A DNA stretch of 9,093 bases, from NCBI GenBank assembly GCA_002350105.1, contig DEDT01000023.1, positions 71,460 to 80,552 on the forward strand, in the 5' to 3' direction. The notes beneath the pieces are model-generated. The model did no database searches. It was not told the origin of the DNA and saw only the letters and a list, made by a program, of their open reading frames with translations. The position numbers and the translations under genes are program-made. The stretch comes from Selenomonadaceae bacterium UBA2897. Its GTDB lineage: Bacteria; Bacillota; Negativicutes; Selenomonadales; Selenomonadaceae. This document shows positions 6,488 through 9,093 of this stretch, in pieces; position 1 is the first letter of the stretch, and every line of letters begins with the position of its first letter.

Positions 6488-6516
6488 AACCTGCGAAGAT
6501 AATGGATGGTGAAAAC

Positions 6517-6807
6517 ATGAAAGTAACAAAAGATGATCTGGCGAATGTGGCAGTCCTCTCGCGCCTCGAGATTCCAGCGGCGGAGCAGGATACCTACATC
6601 CAGCAGATGGACTCAATCCTCACCTATATGGATAACCTCTCGAATGTCGACACCGCGGACGTCAAGCCGACGACCTATGCGCTGCCGATGCAGAACGTGT
6701 TCCGCGAGGATGTCGTGAAGCCGTCGCTCGCCCGCGAGCTGGCGCTTCAAAACGCGCCGCTGAAGGACGACAATTACTTCAAAGTGCCGAAGGTTCTGGA
6801 AGACTGA
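6517..6807 (+). CDS. gatC: Aspartyl/glutamyl-tRNA(Asn/Gln) amidotransferase subunit C
   Basis: GatC is the small subunit that wraps around and stabilises the GatA-GatB interface. At 96 residues from the chosen ATG it matches the usual length of about 95. It begins MKVTKDDLANVAVLSRLEI, and later carries VDTADVKPT, NVFREDVV and the C-terminal FKVPKVLED, all typical. An in-frame ATG at 6502 would add five residues (MDGEN). It was not chosen because family members begin at MK(I/V)T and because GGATGG (6504-6509) would serve as ribosome site for 6517. gatA starts 14 bases after the stop, so the three subunits form one operon. Confidence 0.93.
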   Translation: MKVTKDDLANVAVLSRLEIPAAEQDTYIQQMDSILTYMDNLSNVDTADVKPTTYALPMQNVFREDVVKPSLARELALQNAPLKDDNYFKVPKVLED

Positions 6808-6821
6808 CGGGAGGATATAAC

Positions 6822-8291
6822 GTGGCATTATTTGATAAACCGGCCCATGTCCTGCACGACATGCTGGTCAAGAAAGAAATCTCGGCGCAGGAACTGACGG
6901 CGGATGTACTCGGCCGCCTCGACGCTGTCGAAGGTGACGTGCAGGCCTACATCACGACGACGCGCGAGCAGGCGGAGGAGCAGGCAAAGGCCGCTGATGA
7001 GAAAATCGCGCGCGGGGAGAAAATCTCTTTCCTCACAGGCATCCCGGGCGCCATCAAGGATAATATCTGCACCAAGGGCGTGAAGACGACCTGCGCCTCG
7101 AAAATCATCGACAACTTCGTGCCGCCCTACGACGCGACGGTCATGACGAAGCTGAACGTGCAGACGCCGGTCATCCTCGGCAAGACGAACCTCGATGAGT
7201 TCGCTATGGGCGGCTCGACGGAGAACTCCGCCTTCCATCCGACGCACAACCCCTGGGCACTCGACCATGTACCGGGTGGCTCCTCGGGCGGCAGCGCGGC
7301 GGCGGTGGCTGCGGGCTCGGCCATCTGGGCCCTCGGCTCCGATACGGGCGGCTCCATCCGCCAGCCGGCCTCCTTCTGCGGCGTCGTCGGCCTGAAACCG
7401 ACCTATGGCCGCGTTTCCCGCTATGGTCTCGTGGCCTATGCCTCCTCGCTGGATCAGATCGGCCCCCTGACGCGTGACGTTACGGATGCGGCGAACATCC
7501 TCAACATCATCGCGGGCCGCGACGAGATGGATTCCACCTCCTCGGCAGCGGAGGTGCCCGACTTCACGCAGGCCCTGCGTGCGGACGTCAAGGGCATGAA
7601 AATCGGCCTGCCGAAAGAGTATTTCACCAAGGGCATGGACCCCGAGGTGGAGCAGGCGGTCAAGGCAGCCATCAAGCAGCTGGAAAACCTCGGCGCCGAG
7701 GTGGTGGAGATTTCCCTGCCGCATACGGAGTACGCCATTTCCACCTACTACATCATCGCGCCGGCTGAGGCCGCGACGAACCTCGAGCGCTACGATGGCG
7801 TGAGCTATGGCGAGCGCATCGACGGTGAGGACCTCGTGCAGATGATGACGAACACGCGCACGCAGCTCTTCGGTGAAGAGGTCAAGCGCCGTATCATGAT
7901 TGGCAACTACGCGCTGTCGGCGGGCTACTATGACGCCTACTACCTGAAGGCGCTGAAGGTGCGCACGCTCGTGCAGCAGGACTATCTCGAGGCCTTCAAG
8001 AAGGTCGATGTCATCATGGCGCCGACCGCGCCGACGCCGGCCTACAAGATTGGCGAGATGATCGACGACCCGTTGCAGATGTACCTGCAGGATGTCTGCA
8101 CGGTACCTCTCAACCTCGCGGGCCTGCCGGGCCTCTCCCTGCCCTGCAGCATGAGCTCAAAGGGCATGCCCATCGGCCTGCAGATCATCGGCCAGCCGCT
8201 GGACGAGGCCACGGTACTGCGCGCTGCCTACACCTACGAGCAGTCGCAGGAATACCATAAGCAGATGCCGCAGCTGGGAGGGAAAAACTGA
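6822..8291 (+). CDS. gatA: Aspartyl/glutamyl-tRNA(Asn/Gln) amidotransferase subunit A
   Basis: GatA is the glutaminase subunit that releases ammonia from glutamine (or asparagine) and channels it to GatB. It has 489 residues, normal for the family. The amidase-signature Ser-cisSer-Lys triad is complete: K79 in GAIKDN, S154 in GGSSGGS, and nucleophile S178 in DTGGSIRQPA. These numbers coincide exactly with those of S. aureus GatA. The start is a GTG preceded by GGGAGGA with a spacer of about 6 bases; no upstream ATG fits. The stop codon TGA (8289-8291) shares its last A with the ATG of gatB, a layout that usually couples translation of the two subunits. Confidence 0.97.
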   Translation: MALFDKPAHVLHDMLVKKEISAQELTADVLGRLDAVEGDVQAYITTTREQAEEQAKAADEKIARGEKISFLTGIPGAIKDNICTKGVKTTCASKIIDNFVPPYDATVMTKLNVQTPVILGKTNLDEFAMGGSTENSAFHPTHNPWALDHVPGGSSGGSAAAVAAGSAIWALGSDTGGSIRQPASFCGVVGLKPTYGRVSRYGLVAYASSLDQIGPLTRDVTDAANILNIIAGRDEMDSTSSAAEVPDFTQALRADVKGMKIGLPKEYFTKGMDPEVEQAVKAAIKQLENLGAEVVEISLPHTEYAISTYYIIAPAEAATNLERYDGVSYGERIDGEDLVQMMTNTRTQLFGEEVKRRIMIGNYALSAGYYDAYYLKALKVRTLVQQDYLEAFKKVDVIMAPTAPTPAYKIGEMIDDPLQMYLQDVCTVPLNLAGLPGLSLPCSMSSKGMPIGLQIIGQPLDEATVLRAAYTYEQSQEYHKQMPQLGGKN

Positions 8292-9093
8292 TGAAATACG
8301 AAGCTGTCATCGGTCTGGAGATTCACTGCGAGCTCAAGACCAAAACCAAGATTTTCTGCGGCTGTGCCACGGGGTTCGGCGCAGATGAGAATACGCACGT
8401 CTGCCCCGTCTGCCTGGGCCTGCCCGGCGTGCTGCCGACGGTCAACAAGCGCGTCGTCGAGTTCGCCATCAAGGCCGGCCTCGCGACGAACTGCGAGATC
8501 AACCGCTACAGCAAGTTCGACCGCAAGAACTACTACTATCCGGACCTGCCGAAAAACTGGCAGACGTCCCAGTATGACCTGCCCATCTGCAAGAACGGCT
8601 GGGTCGACATCGACGTGGACGGCGAGAAACGCCGTATCCGTCTCACGCGTATCCACATGGAGGAGGACGCGGGCAAGCTCGTGCACTCCGGCACGACCAT
8701 CAAGGACTCGCTGACGAGTGACGTCGACTACAACCGCACGGGCGTGCCTTTGCTCGAGATTGTCTCCGAGCCGGACATGCGCTCCTCCGAGGAGGCGCGT
8801 GCCTACATGGAGAAAATCAAGGCCATCATGGAGTACATCGACGTCTCCAACTGCCGCATGGAGGAGGGCAACCTCCGCGCCGACGTCAACGTCTCCCTGC
8901 GCCCCGTGGGCACGAAGGAACTGGGCACGCGCACCGAGATGAAGAACATTAACTCCTTCAAGGGCCTCGTCGACGCCATCGACTATGAAATCGAGCGTCA
9001 GACCGAGGTGCTGGAGGACGGCGGCCACGTCGTGCAGGAGACGCGCACCTGGGACCCCGCGCGCGGCATCACGCTTTCCATGCGCAGCAAGGA
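8291..9093 (+). CDS. gatB: Aspartyl/glutamyl-tRNA(Asn/Gln) amidotransferase subunit B (3' partial)
   Basis: GatB binds the misacylated tRNA, activates the Glu or Asp side chain with ATP and transfers ammonia from GatA. The window holds 267 codons of a protein usually about 475-480 residues long; the frame is open at the right edge. Visible hallmarks are IGLEIH (7-12), CLGLPGVLPTVNKR, FDRKNYYYPDLPK, RIHMEEDAGK, DYNRTGVPLLEIVSEPD, MEEGNLRADVNVS and KNINSF. Cysteines 23, 25, 38 and 41 (FCGC and CPVC) form the four-Cys set that many bacterial GatB proteins use to bind zinc and that S. aureus GatB lacks. The ATG overlaps the gatA stop by one base and has GGGAGGG (8276-8282) inside the end of gatA as ribosome site. 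The C-terminal tRNA-binding helical and YqeY-like tail lies beyond the window. Confidence 0.97.
   Translation, partial: MKYEAVIGLEIHCELKTKTKIFCGCATGFGADENTHVCPVCLGLPGVLPTVNKRVVEFAIKAGLATNCEINRYSKFDRKNYYYPDLPKNWQTSQYDLPICKNGWVDIDVDGEKRRIRLTRIHMEEDAGKLVHSGTTIKDSLTSDVDYNRTGVPLLEIVSEPDMRSSEEARAYMEKIKAIMEYIDVSNCRMEEGNLRADVNVSLRPVGTKELGTRTEMKNINSFKGLVDAIDYEIERQTEVLEDGGHVVQETRTWDPARGITLSMRSK

Noticed and set aside
6828..7724. Reverse-strand 298-codon frame opposite gatA
   Set aside because: Shadow of a highly conserved gene with a full catalytic triad.

Overview
The window is a stretch of ordinary bacterial chromosome in which every gene lies on the + strand. It is GC-rich, with G/C-ending codons dominating. 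The gene content and order point to the Firmicutes/Bacillota. A stand-alone FlhB C-terminal domain protein (YlqH type) is followed by a YraN-family protein and YifB, and a GatCAB amidotransferase operon is present. High GC together with this layout suggests a Negativicutes lineage (Selenomonas/Mitsuokella-like). That placement is an inference, because no rRNA or other taxonomic marker is present.

Layout. Positions 1-1545 hold the 3' part of a large Gln-rich protein that is open at the window's left edge. It has two kinds of internal repeat: a 14-residue Q/P/G repeat (1-210) and about 20 in-register heptads with a near-invariant glycine (325-744). A compact C-terminal domain resembling that of FliK hook-length control proteins follows. 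The short gap after it carries a promoter with both hexamers at full consensus (1565-1593). This promoter starts a cluster of ylqH (1618-1947), yraN (2003-2365) and yifB (2379-3911). A second, weaker promoter with a hairpin in its leader precedes priA (3998-6436, TTG start). A third promoter, of extended -10 type, precedes gatC (6517-6807), gatA (6822-8291) and gatB (8291 to the right edge, truncated).

How the genes work together. GatC, GatA and GatB form the heterotrimer that amidates Glu-tRNA(Gln) and/or Asp-tRNA(Asn). PriA reloads the replisome at stalled forks. YifB (ComM-like AAA+ ATPase) and YraN (nuclease-fold protein) are DNA-processing proteins that often sit together. The FliK-like and FlhB-C-like proteins resemble the two partners of the type III export substrate-specificity switch, but here they lie outside any visible flagellar locus and the FlhB-like protein lacks the membrane domain and the NPTH autocleavage motif.

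The region is mostly housekeeping. The most unusual item is the repeat architecture of the first protein, together with its FlhB-C-like neighbour. No mobile element, CRISPR array, tRNA or rRNA was seen, and there is no gene-free stretch longer than 90 bases.
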